From Thermoanaerobaculum sp. (GTDB taxonomy: Bacteria > Acidobacteriota > Thermoanaerobaculia > Multivoradales > UBA5704), in the NCBI GenBank assembly GCA_021154885.1, contig JAJKHS010000136.1:1-64000 (forward strand): DNA of 64,000 bases, given 5' to 3'. The number at the start of each line of letters is the position of its first letter. Positions within the stretch are counted from its first letter, which is position 1. Below are positions 11,303 to 19,691 of this stretch, piece by piece. A model generated the notes under the pieces. It ran no database searches, was not told the origin of the DNA, and was given only the letters and a program-made list of their open reading frames with translations. A program made the position numbers and the translations under genes.

Positions 11303-12241
11303 ATGGAGCCCGTGCTCGCCATCGTCGGTCCCACCGCCACCGGCAAGAGCGCGCTGGGGATGGCCGTGGCCGGGAGCCTGGGCGGGGAGATCGTCAACGC
11401 CGACGCGCTCCAGGTCTACCGGGGGTTCGACGTCGGCACGGCCAAACCCGGCCCCGGGGAGCGCTCGCGGGTGCCGCACCACCTGATCGACGTCCTGGAG
11501 CCTCACGAGCGGTACTCGGCCGGCGACTTCGCCCGCCGGGCCCGGGAGGCCATCGCCGAGATCCAGGGGCGGGGGAGGGTGCCCGTCGTGGTGGGCGGCA
11601 GCGGCCTCTACCTGCGGGCCCTCTGCGACGGCATCAGCCCGGTGCCGGCGGGCGATCCGGAGGTGCGTCACGAGCTGCGGGAACGGCTGGAGACCGAGGG
11701 ACTGGCGCCGCTGCGGGAGGAGCTGCGACGGCTCGATCCGGCCACGGTGGAGCGGCTCGGAGCCGGCGATACCCAGCGGGTGCTGCGGGCCCTGGAGGTC
11801 GCTCTCGTCTCCGGCCGGCCGCTATCCGCATGGACGGCGGAGCAACCCTTTGGGACTCAGGGCATTGCGGTCATTCGTGTCGGATTGACGCTCCCACGTA
11901 GCATCTTATACGATCAAATCGCAGTGAGAGTGGCCCGGATGCTGGAAGCGGGCTGGTTGGAAGAGGTGGCGGCGCTCCTGCGCCGGGGTTTCTCGCCCAC
12001 CCTTCCCGCTTTCCAGGCGATCGGGTATCGTCAGCTCGTCCGTCATCTGGAGGGGATCGAGTCTCTCGAGACGGCGGTCGCTGACATCGTGAGGGAGACG
12101 CGGCGTTTCGCCAAGCGGCAGGAGACCTGGTTTCGGAAGGAGCCGGAGGTTACCTGGTTTTCCGCCCAGGATCTTGAACGGCAGATTCCGGGAGTACTTG
12201 AACATGCCAAGCACAGGGGTCTCGGGAGGGCGTATGGCTAA
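11303..12241 (+). CDS. miaA: tRNA dimethylallyltransferase
   Basis: It transfers a dimethylallyl group to adenosine 37 of tRNAs that read codons starting with U. The P-loop is GPTATGKSALG near residue 9. The substrate motif NADALQVYRGFDVGTAKP follows, then HHLIDVLEP and the FxAIGYRQL segment near residue 238. It ends with the RRFAKRQETWFRK motif. Length 312 is typical. The hfq ATG lies inside the last eight bases, so hfq translation is probably coupled to miaA, as in many bacteria. Confidence 0.96.
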   Translation: MEPVLAIVGPTATGKSALGMAVAGSLGGEIVNADALQVYRGFDVGTAKPGPGERSRVPHHLIDVLEPHERYSAGDFARRAREAIAEIQGRGRVPVVVGGSGLYLRALCDGISPVPAGDPEVRHELRERLETEGLAPLREELRRLDPATVERLGAGDTQRVLRALEVALVSGRPLSAWTAEQPFGTQGIAVIRVGLTLPRSILYDQIAVRVARMLEAGWLEEVAALLRRGFSPTLPAFQAIGYRQLVRHLEGIESLETAVADIVRETRRFAKRQETWFRKEPEVTWFSAQDLERQIPGVLEHAKHRGLGRAYG

Positions 12242-12449
12242 GCACAACATCAATATTCAGGATGGGTATCTCTTCCAGAGCCTCAAGGAAGGGCAGACGA
12301 TGTATCTCGAGCTTGTAACCGGCCGGCACCTTCTGGGGCGCCTCAAGCGCTTCGACCGCTTCGCCGTGGTGCTCGAGAGCGAAGGCAAGGAAATCCTCAT
12401 CTACAAGCATGCCATCGCCACCATCACTGCAGCGCCCCACCCTGCCTGA
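12234..12449 (+). CDS. hfq: RNA chaperone Hfq
   Basis: This 71-residue Sm-like protein should form a hexameric ring that pairs small RNAs with mRNAs. The Sm1 region is QSLKEGQTMYLELVTGRHLLG with the FDRFAVVL strand. The Sm2 hallmark is present as IYKHAIATI. The N-terminal MAKHNINIQDGYL differs from the proteobacterial QSLQDPFLN but keeps the NIQD spacing. ATG 12234 follows GGGAGG and overlaps the miaA stop. There is almost no C-terminal tail, so it is a minimal Hfq core. Confidence 0.93.
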   Translation: MAKHNINIQDGYLFQSLKEGQTMYLELVTGRHLLGRLKRFDRFAVVLESEGKEILIYKHAIATITAAPHPA

Positions 12450-13818
12450 GGTCGGGCGTCATGGCTGCCGGGCTACTGCGGCTCTCCTCCTGCTGGCCGT
12501 CCTGCTGGCGGCGGGCACCGCTTGCACCTCGGCACCGCCGCCGCCGGTCCGCGAGCCGGCCCGGCGTCCTCCGGAACCTCTGGCTCTCGCCCCGGCCGAC
12601 CGGCCGTACCTGATCGATCCCTTCGAGGGTTACTCCCCGGACGTCGACCCGGAGCGGCGGGAGCGCCTGACCGCCGCCTGGCGGGGCCTCCTGGAGAGGG
12701 GGGAGACCGACGCCGCCAGCCGCATCGCCGGCGAGATGCTGGCCGACGATCCCCAATTCTTCCCGGCCCAGGTCCTCGCCGCCCAGGTGGAATTCGCCGC
12801 CGGCGACCATCGCGCCGTGCTCCTCCGGCTGCTGCCCGTGGGCGACGCCCTGCCCGCCTACACGGCGAGCCAGCTCCTGCTGGGGCGGGCCACCGAGCGC
12901 ATGGGGGACGTCGCCCTGGCCTACGCCTCCTATCGCAGCGTGGCTGCCCGCAGCCCGCTGGCCTTGAAACGCGTCAACGAGCTCCACCCGCGGGCCCTGG
13001 AGATCGTCGCCAACCGGCTGGACGAGGCTCTGCGCGGGGGCAAGCTGCCGGAGGCCGAAAAGCAGCTCGAGCTGCTGCGGAGCTGGGCCCCCTCCGAGAC
13101 TCTCACCTACGAGGCCGCGCGCAAGGTGGCCGTGGCCCGGGGCGACCTCGCCGCCGAGCTCGCCGCTGTCAAAGAGCTCGCCGCCCGCCGGGCGGGCGAC
13201 CGGCAGCTCCTCGAGCGCCGCGCCGAGCTGGAGCTGGAGGTGGGCGACCCGAGCGCCGGCCTGAAGATCGCCCAGGACCTCGCCGCCCGCCATCCCGGCG
13301 ATTCCGCCCTGGCGCAGAAGCTGGAATCCGCCAAGTTCCGCTGGCGGCTCTCCCAGCTCCCCCGCGACGTGCAGGAGGTCGCCGCCAGGCCGGAGCTCAG
13401 CCGGGCCGACTTCGCCCTGCTCCTCTACTGGCTGGTGCCGGACGTGCGCAACAGCCGGCCCACGGCCGGGCGCATCGCCACGGACGTCCTCGACAATCCG
13501 CACCAGGAGGAGATCGTCCGCGTCGTCAATCTCGGCCTGATGGATGTCGATCCCACCCTCCACCGCTTCTCGCCCGGATCGTCGATCCGCCGCGGCCCGG
13601 CGCTGCGGGTGGTCCTGCGCCTGCTGGCGCGTTTCGGGGCCGGCGCCTGCGCCGGTCAAGGTGGGGGCAATGCCGGTGGCAGCGGCAACGTCTGCGATCC
13701 CGCCCTGGCGTGCGGGCTCCTGGCCGCGGAGGACGATTGCGACCCCACGGGCCCTCTCGCCGGCAGCGATGCCGTGGAGATCCTGCGACGCAGCGTCAAG
13801 CTCCTGGGCGGCGCATGA
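12409..13818 (+). CDS. Exported TPR-like repeat protein, probable lipoprotein
   Basis: The 469-residue protein starts with a hydrophobic segment (about 23-38, ALLLLAVLLAAG) ending in a TAC cysteine context, which is a weak lipobox. A short proline-rich spacer follows, then helical tetratricopeptide-like repeats (about 80-330) of the type used as protein-binding scaffolds. The C-terminal part has a cysteine- and glycine-rich stretch (AGACAGQGGGNAGGSGN). The start overlaps hfq by 41 bases, and the stop overlaps the next gene by ATGA. No name can be given beyond the repeat class. A role in envelope assembly is only inferred. Confidence 0.8.
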   Translation: MPSPPSLQRPTLPEVGRHGCRATAALLLLAVLLAAGTACTSAPPPPVREPARRPPEPLALAPADRPYLIDPFEGYSPDVDPERRERLTAAWRGLLERGETDAASRIAGEMLADDPQFFPAQVLAAQVEFAAGDHRAVLLRLLPVGDALPAYTASQLLLGRATERMGDVALAYASYRSVAARSPLALKRVNELHPRALEIVANRLDEALRGGKLPEAEKQLELLRSWAPSETLTYEAARKVAVARGDLAAELAAVKELAARRAGDRQLLERRAELELEVGDPSAGLKIAQDLAARHPGDSALAQKLESAKFRWRLSQLPRDVQEVAARPELSRADFALLLYWLVPDVRNSRPTAGRIATDVLDNPHQEEIVRVVNLGLMDVDPTLHRFSPGSSIRRGPALRVVLRLLARFGAGACAGQGGGNAGGSGNVCDPALACGLLAAEDDCDPTGPLAGSDAVEILRRSVKLLGGA

Positions 13819-14384
13819 CCTTCACGGTCCCCAATCTGCTCACCCTGCTGCGGATGGGGCTGGTCCCCCTGTTCATCATCGAGGTGGTGAACGGGGATTC
13901 CACCAAGGCGCTGCTGATCTTCGTGGCGGCAGGCGTCACCGACGCTCTCGACGGCTTCATCGCCCGCTTCTGGGGCCAGCAGTCGCTGCTCGGCGCCTAC
14001 CTCGACCCGATCGCCGACAAGCTCCTGCTGGTCAGCGCCTACGTGGTGCTCTCCATCCCGAGCCTCGCCCACGGGGCTCCGATCCCCCTCTGGGTGACTA
14101 TCCTGGTCATCGCCCGTGACGTGCTGCTCGTCTCCGTGGCCCTGGTGCTCTACCTGGCGGCGGGGGTGCGCCGGTTCCCGCCCACGGTCCTCAGCAAGGT
14201 CAACACCGCCCTCCAGGTCGTGGCCGTGGTCCTCGTCCTCCTCTCCGGCTCCCTGCACGACCTGCACTGGCTGGAGGATGTCTCGACGGGAGCGATCTAC
14301 CTGGTCCCCATCCTCACCGTGGCCTCGGGGCTCGACTACGTCGTCCGCGTCAGCCGGCTGGAGGCGAAGCGCCCTCACCCCTAG
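13815..14384 (+). CDS. pgsA: CDP-alcohol phosphatidyltransferase, PgsA-like
   Basis: This membrane enzyme makes phosphatidylglycerol phosphate from CDP-diacylglycerol and glycerol-3-phosphate. The CDP-alcohol signature is complete as DALDGFIARFWGQ continuing to GAYLDPIADK (about residues 40-66), with all metal-binding aspartates. Four or five membrane helices surround it. At 189 residues it has the usual PgsA size. It overlaps the preceding gene by four bases. A relative using another alcohol (inositol, serine) is possible, but the size and N-terminal TVPNLLTLLRMGLVP favour PgsA. Confidence 0.88.
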   Translation: MTFTVPNLLTLLRMGLVPLFIIEVVNGDSTKALLIFVAAGVTDALDGFIARFWGQQSLLGAYLDPIADKLLLVSAYVVLSIPSLAHGAPIPLWVTILVIARDVLLVSVALVLYLAAGVRRFPPTVLSKVNTALQVVAVVLVLLSGSLHDLHWLEDVSTGAIYLVPILTVASGLDYVVRVSRLEAKRPHP

Positions 14385-14408
14385 GAGCCTGCGCGCGCCT
14401 GAAAGCCG

Positions 14409-14550
14409 AAGGCAGGGACTGCAGGGACACCAGGGACAAGGGACACCAGGGACTGCAGGGACGGCAGGGACAAGAAGCTCCAGTCTCGGCCATGGACTTC
14501 GTCCCTATCGTCCCTGTTGTCCCTGCTGTCCTTGCAGTCCCTGATCCCTG
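14409..14550. repeat. 9-base-unit inverted repeat, copy B
   Basis: The left arm (14409-14474) carries tandem cagggac units (gcagggactgcagggacacc and on). The right arm (14499-14545) carries gtccctg complements. It lies between pgsA and dnaE and is the longest of the three copies. Confidence 0.85.
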
Positions 14551-14637
14551 CGCCACCACGCGCCACGCGAGGACGGCTCCGATTCTGGTAACATCAGCGG
14601 AGACCGATCTGACCCCGACTGATCCCCATTGACCGCG

Positions 14638-17600
14638 ATGTCCGACTTCGTCCACCTCCACCTCCACAGCCAGTTCAGCCTCCTCGACGGGGCCAACCGT
14701 CTCGACGACGTGATCAAGGCGGCGGTCGAGGCGGGCATGCCGGCGATGGCTCTCACCGACCATGGCAACATGTTCGGGGCCATCGAGTTCTACAACAAGG
14801 CCCGGGCCGCCGGCGTCAAGCCGATCGTGGGCATGGAGGCCTACGTCGCCCAGGGAAGCCGGCTGGACCGTACTCCCGGGCGGGGGAGCAGCAACCACCT
14901 GGTCCTCCTGGCCCGGGACGAGACCGGCTATCGCAACCTCCTCAAGCTCACCTCCAGCTCCTTCCTCGAGGGCTTCTACTACAAGCCCCGCGTCGACAAG
15001 GAGCTGCTGCGCCGGCACAGCGCGGGGCTGATCTGCCTCTCCGCCTGCCTCAAGGGCGAGGTCAACGAGCTGATCGTCGCCACCCGCGAGAAGGAGGCGG
15101 AGGCTGCGGCGCGGGAGTTCCAGGAGATCTTCGGCGAAGGGAACTTCTACCTGGAGATGCAGGACCACGGCATCCCCGAGCAGCGGCTCGCCAGCGACGT
15201 CGTGCGGCGCATCTCCCAGCGCACGGGAATCCCCCTGGTGATCTCCAACGACTGCCACTACCTGCGCAAGGACGACGCCTTCGCTCACGACGTCCTGCTC
15301 TGCATCGGCACCCAGAAGACCTTCGGCGACGCCGACCGGCTGCGCTACGCCTCGGACAACTTCTACCTGAAGTCCGCGGACGAGATGCACCGGCTCTTCC
15401 CCGACGACCATCAGGCGCTGGAGAACACGCTGGCCATCGCCGAGCGCTGCAACCTGGTGATCCCCACCGGGACCTTCCACCTGCCGGAGTTCCCACTGCC
15501 CGCAGGCTATGGCGATCTCCAGAGCTACTTCGAGAAGGTGGCCCGCGAGGGACTGGACGAACGCCTGGTCGAGCTGCGCCGGCGCCGCGCCCAGGGGCTG
15601 GTCCGCCACGAGGACGAGGCCTACCGCCAGCGCCTGGAGTACGAGATCCAGGTCATCGAGAAGATGGGCTTCCCCGGCTACTTCCTGGTGGTCTGGGACT
15701 TCATCCGCCACGCCCGGGAGAACGACATCCCGGTGGGACCGGGCCGCGGCTCGGCGGCGGGATCGGTGGTGGCCTACGCCCTGCGCATCACCGACATCGA
15801 TCCGCTGCAGTACGACCTGCTGTTCGAGCGCTTCCTCAACCCCGACCGCATCAGCATGCCGGACATCGACATCGACTTCTGCATGCGGCGTCGCGGCGAG
15901 GTCATCCACTACGTCGGCGAGAAGTACGGCCGCGACCGCGTGGCCCAGATCATCACCTTCGGCACCCTGGCCGCGAAGGCCGTGATCCGCGACGTCGGCC
16001 GGGTGATGGGGGTGCCCTACGTCAAGGTCGACCGCATCGCCAAGCTGATCCCCGACATGACGAAGTCGCTGGCCGCGGTCGCCAGGGACGAGCCGCTGGC
16101 CTCCGAGATCGCCAGAGACCCCGAGGTCAAGCAGATCGTCGAGGTGGGCTCCCGACTGGAGGGGCTCACCCGCCACGCCTCCGTCCACGCCGCGGGCGTC
16201 GTCATCACACCCCGCCGGCTCGACGATCTCGTCCCCCTCTACAAGGTCACCAAGGGGGACGAAGAGCAGATCATGACCCAGTGGGACATGAACGTCATCG
16301 AGAGCCTCGGGCTCCTGAAGATGGACTTCCTGGGTCTGCGCACCCTCACCGTCATCGATGACGCGGTGAAGATCCTCCGCCATCAGGGGATCGACCTCGA
16401 TCTGGAGGAGATCCCACTCGACGATCCCGAGACCTTCCGCATCTTCGCCGAAGGGCGCACGAGCGGCATCTTCCAGTTTGAATCGCGCGGCATGACCGAT
16501 CTGCTGCGGCGGTTCAAGCCCTCGCGCTTCGACGAGCTCGCGGCGTTGAACGCCCTCTACCGGCCGGGCGCCATGACCCTGGTCGACGAGTACATTCAGC
16601 GCAAGCAGGGCAAGAAATTCTCCTATCTCGCTCCCGAGATGCAGCCGATCCTGGAGGAGACCTACGGCATCATCGTCTATCAGGAGCAGGTGATGCTGAT
16701 CGGCGTGGCGGTCGCGGGCTTCAGCATGGCCGAGGCGGACACGCTGCGCAAAGCCATGGGCAAGAAGAAGGCCGACGTCATGGCCAAGATGAAGGAGAAG
16801 TTCGTCGACGGCGCGGCCACCCGCGGCATGCCGCGGCAGAAAGCTGCGGAGCTCTGGGACAAGATCGAGCCCTTCGCCGGCTACGGCTTCAACAAAAGCC
16901 ACAGCGTCGCCTACGCCAACCTCGCCTACAAGACAGCCTTCCTCAAGGCCCATCATCCAGTGCCCTTCATGGCCGCCATGCTCAACTCCGAGCTCTCCTC
17001 CTCCGACTCGATCGCCAAGTACATCGCCGAGTGCCGCAACATGGGGATCGAGCTGCTGCCGCCGGACGTCAACGAGAGCGGCTACATGTTCACCGCCGTG
17101 GGCGACAGGATCCGCTACGGCCTCGGCGCCATCAAGGGGGTGGGGGAGAGCGCCATCGAGTCCGTGCTGGCGGCGCGCCAGAAAGCCGGCCGGTTCCGCA
17201 GCCTGACCCACCTCGCCACCGAAGTGGACCTGCGCCTGGTCAACCGCAAGGTTTTCGAGTGCCTGGTCAAGTCAGGCGGCTTCGACAGCCTGGGCATTCC
17301 CCGCACTCCCCTCTGGCACTCACTCGACGGCCTGCTGGACTATGCCCAGCGCCGCCGCCGGGACCGTGAGGAGGGGCAGTCCAGCCTCTTCGGCATGCTC
17401 GGCGGCGGCCAGTCCAACGAGCCGTCGCCCGACCTCTCCGTCCGCCCGTGGCCCGAGCGCGAGCGGCTGCGCTATGAGAAGGAGGCCCTCGGGCTATTTC
17501 TCACCGGCAACCCGCTCTCCGAGCACCAGGCGGTCCTGGAGCGCCTCATCAGCCACACCACGGCCGCTTTGCGCGAAAGCATCGACAATCTCCCGGAGGG

Positions 17601-18123
17601 GACCGTGACCCTGGGCGGCATGGTGGCCGGCTTGAACCGGGTGAAGATCAAGAGCGGCGCCAACGCCGGCCGCTTCATGGGCCGCTTCGTGCTGGAGGAT
17701 CTCGTGGGGAGCCTGGCCGTGACCCTCTTCGCCAACCAGCTCCAGCAGTTCGGCCACCTGCTGGCCGACGAGGCGGTGGTGCTGGTCAAGGGCCAGGTGC
17801 GCGAGCGGGGGGGCGAGGTCGAGCTGACGGTCGAGGAGATCGTCCCTCTGGACAAGCAGCTCGCCTCCCGCCCTCTGGCCGGAGTCGACCTGACGCTCGA
17901 TCCCGCGCTCTCCCAGAGCAAGATGCTCAAGCTCCGCGACCTCCTCACCGAGCATCCGGGCGACGTGCCAGTGACCCTGGAGATGCAGTTCCCCGACCGC
18001 GTCGTGCGCATCGCCACGCAGGAGCGCTACAAGGTCCAGCTCGTTCCCGAGCTGGTCTCCTCGATCGAAGGGCTCCTCGGCCAGGGGAGCGTGCGCGAGC
18101 GGTATCAGGCCTCGGCCGGGTGA
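14638..18123 (+). CDS. dnaE: DNA polymerase III alpha subunit
   Basis: This 1161-residue C-family replicative polymerase begins with a PHP domain (FVHLHLHSQFSLLDGA; ALTDHGNMFG). The catalytic palm holds GPGRGSAAGSVVAYAL and the metal-binding aspartates in PDIDIDFC near residue 415. A helix-hairpin-helix segment (FNKSHSVAYANLAYKT) and a C-terminal OB fold (VTLGGMVAGLNRVKIKSG) follow. The absence of an N-terminal exonuclease domain marks it as DnaE and not PolC. ATG 14638 starts the PHP domain; its ribosome site is weak. A 42-base tandem repeat begins soon after the stop. Confidence 0.97.
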   Translation: MSDFVHLHLHSQFSLLDGANRLDDVIKAAVEAGMPAMALTDHGNMFGAIEFYNKARAAGVKPIVGMEAYVAQGSRLDRTPGRGSSNHLVLLARDETGYRNLLKLTSSSFLEGFYYKPRVDKELLRRHSAGLICLSACLKGEVNELIVATREKEAEAAAREFQEIFGEGNFYLEMQDHGIPEQRLASDVVRRISQRTGIPLVISNDCHYLRKDDAFAHDVLLCIGTQKTFGDADRLRYASDNFYLKSADEMHRLFPDDHQALENTLAIAERCNLVIPTGTFHLPEFPLPAGYGDLQSYFEKVAREGLDERLVELRRRRAQGLVRHEDEAYRQRLEYEIQVIEKMGFPGYFLVVWDFIRHARENDIPVGPGRGSAAGSVVAYALRITDIDPLQYDLLFERFLNPDRISMPDIDIDFCMRRRGEVIHYVGEKYGRDRVAQIITFGTLAAKAVIRDVGRVMGVPYVKVDRIAKLIPDMTKSLAAVARDEPLASEIARDPEVKQIVEVGSRLEGLTRHASVHAAGVVITPRRLDDLVPLYKVTKGDEEQIMTQWDMNVIESLGLLKMDFLGLRTLTVIDDAVKILRHQGIDLDLEEIPLDDPETFRIFAEGRTSGIFQFESRGMTDLLRRFKPSRFDELAALNALYRPGAMTLVDEYIQRKQGKKFSYLAPEMQPILEETYGIIVYQEQVMLIGVAVAGFSMAEADTLRKAMGKKKADVMAKMKEKFVDGAATRGMPRQKAAELWDKIEPFAGYGFNKSHSVAYANLAYKTAFLKAHHPVPFMAAMLNSELSSSDSIAKYIAECRNMGIELLPPDVNESGYMFTAVGDRIRYGLGAIKGVGESAIESVLAARQKAGRFRSLTHLATEVDLRLVNRKVFECLVKSGGFDSLGIPRTPLWHSLDGLLDYAQRRRRDREEGQSSLFGMLGGGQSNEPSPDLSVRPWPERERLRYEKEALGLFLTGNPLSEHQAVLERLISHTTAALRESIDNLPEGTVTLGGMVAGLNRVKIKSGANAGRFMGRFVLEDLVGSLAVTLFANQLQQFGHLLADEAVVLVKGQVRERGGEVELTVEEIVPLDKQLASRPLAGVDLTLDPALSQSKMLKLRDLLTEHPGDVPVTLEMQFPDRVVRIATQERYKVQLVPELVSSIEGLLGQGSVRERYQASAG

Positions 18124-18138
18124 GCAAGGACGTCGAGG

Positions 18139-18341
18139 ACAGCCTCTCGCGAGCCCACGAGAGCTCTCCACGAACAGGTACAGCCCTCTCCCCACTCCTC
18201 CGGGAGCTTTCCCGAGCGGGTACGAGCCTCTCCCCGCTCCTGCGGGAGCTCTGCCGGGCGGGGAGAGGCCTCTCCCCGTTCGTCCGTGGTCCTTTCCCCA
18301 ATGGGGATGAGCCCCTCCCCAATGGGGAGGGCCCTCTCCCC
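18139..18341. repeat. About 42-base tandem repeat, roughly five units
   Basis: Units start near 18139, 18180, 18222, 18264 and 18306 with the theme acgagcctctccccgctcct. Each unit contains a small internal hairpin (for example cccgctcctgcggg). The period is a multiple of three, so one reading frame gives a 14-residue repeat (LSPLLRELxRAGxx). I see no ribosome site or known domain to support translation. It fills the space between dnaE and a minus-strand broken gene. Confidence 0.75.
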
Positions 18342-18342
18342 G

Positions 18343-18931
18343 TCATCTGCCGCGGTCTCCCTCCTGATCTGGAGACACGGGGCGGCCGGGTTCCGGCCGG
18401 GTCTCCTCCTCGCTCTCTCCTCCCCCCTCGCCAGGACGCCGCGGGAGCGCGAAGCTGCGGCCGAGGATCTCCCCCAGCTCCTCCTGGGTCGAGGGGCCGG
18501 CCAGATCGAGCACCACGGCGAGGCCCTCTGCCAACTGGGCCGTGCAGGTGAGCACGTTCATGATGTCAATCCACTCGGGCTCGAAGACCTGAAGCCGCCC
18601 CTTCTCCTCTCCCTCCCGCAACACGGCATACCCCCTCCACCGGGTGAGGGAATTTCGGCTCCCGGAGCTGGTAGTACCTGGTCCTTCGGATCATCGCGCG
18701 GGCCACCACGGCCAGCCGTGCGTCCGCGAGCTCCGCGAACACGGCCAAAGGCTCGTCGCCGGCCTGCGGGTTCTGCCAGGGCCGGAACAGGCCGAAGCCG
18801 CCTCCGTACTGCCAGATCACCACCGGCTTGGCTGCATCTCCGGCCCAGGGACCGTCCGGCTCGTCCCGCGTGCGCAGGACGGCCTGGTACTCCTCGGAAA
18901 AGGCGTTTCTCAACTTCGACCCGTTGTTCAT
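18343..18931 (-). pseudogene. Hypothetical gene split by a single-base frameshift
   Basis: Two minus-strand reading frames abut. The first starts at 18931 (MNNGSKLRNAFSEEY) and runs in frame to PKFPHPVEG. The second continues as YAVLREGEEKGRLQVFEP if one G is removed from the GGGGG run near 18630. Joined, they give a protein of about 190 residues with no signal peptide, a WQYGGGFGLFRPWQ segment and a C-terminal acidic tail. I do not recognise the family. The frameshift lies in a homopolymer, so it may be a real mutation or a base-calling error. An XRE regulator is transcribed divergently next to it. Confidence 0.7.
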
Positions 18932-19113
18932 CGAGCCCTCCTCTCTGGCTGGTTCAGGGGGAGCTCGCCGCCGTCGCCCGGGTACGGCAAAAGTTCCGCC
19001 GGCGCGTCACGACTCCCCATGAAGAGAGGTTGTACACGGTGGAGATATTTTCGTCAAGATGTCTTCTCCAAGTCTCCATTGCGTCTCTAGCAGAATCGGT
19101 GTAAAGTCGTTCC

Positions 19114-19551
19114 ATGAGCCAGGAAAAGGACGAAGTCCGGCGTCTGCTCGACGCCCTCCACACGCTGCTGCGGATGCTTGCCGTCTCCAACCGCGAGGTC
19201 GAGCGCCGGCTGGGGCTCCAGCACGGCACCATCAGCCGCCTGCTGAACGGCACCATCGAGGCCAAGCTGGAGGTGGTGTTGGGCGTCGCCCGCGCCCTGG
19301 GGCTCGAGTATGAGGAGCTCTTCGCCTTCCTCTACCCGGCCCGGCCGGCGCCCAGGCCCGAGAGCGACGCGGCCCGCAGGATCCGCTCCATGCTCGAAGA
19401 CCTCATGCCCCACGGCGGAGGCTCGGTGGCCGCCACCGTGGCCGCGAGGTCGCCTGTGGACTATCAGGAGATCAAGAGGGCCGTGCGCGCGGTCCTGCAA
19501 GAGGGAACGGCGACCGGGGACGGGCCGAAGGCCGGCAATGGCGGCGAGTAG
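19114..19551 (+). CDS. XRE-family helix-turn-helix regulator
   Basis: The 145-residue protein has a Cro/C1-type helix-turn-helix at about residues 24-62 (VSNREVERRLGLQHGTISR, then LLNGTIEAKLEVVLGVARAL). A proline-rich hinge and a helical C-terminal part with RRIRSMLEDLMPHGG follow. It is divergent from the frameshifted gene and convergent with a TPR protein. The AT-rich 180-base gap upstream probably holds its promoter. XRE proteins paired with TPR partners often control small secreted or signalling peptides, and a small secreted protein lies 1.7 kb away. That link is inference. Confidence 0.88.
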   Translation: MSQEKDEVRRLLDALHTLLRMLAVSNREVERRLGLQHGTISRLLNGTIEAKLEVVLGVARALGLEYEELFAFLYPARPAPRPESDAARRIRSMLEDLMPHGGGSVAATVAARSPVDYQEIKRAVRAVLQEGTATGDGPKAGNGGE

Positions 19552-19691
19552 GAAGATGGAGGGTCAGGCTCTACGGGCCTGGCGCAGGCGGTTCAGCTCT
19601 TCTTCCATCGCCAGCAGCCGCTCTTCCATGAGCTCCCGTGCTCATCACTTTGAGGTGCTCGCGCCGGTCTATGGTAGCACGCGACGGGGTC

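Noticed and set aside
8801-11671. 956-codon minus-strand open frame across comEC and miaA
   Set aside because: Antisense shadow; it crosses real plus-strand genes and repeat copy A.
12522-13814. Long upstream extension of the phosphatidyltransferase frame
   Set aside because: The extension is the shifted frame of the TPR-like protein gene. The real protein starts at 13815.
14350-17211. 953-codon minus-strand open frame
   Set aside because: Antisense shadow of dnaE.
18120-18551. Plus-strand frame encoding a 14-residue repeat
   Set aside because: No ribosome site, overlaps the dnaE stop, and runs antisense to the split gene.
19561-19629. Tiny minus-strand frame reading MEERLLAMEEELNRLRQ
   Set aside because: Too short to support, with no clear ribosome site. 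It may be a relic of a coiled-coil protein.
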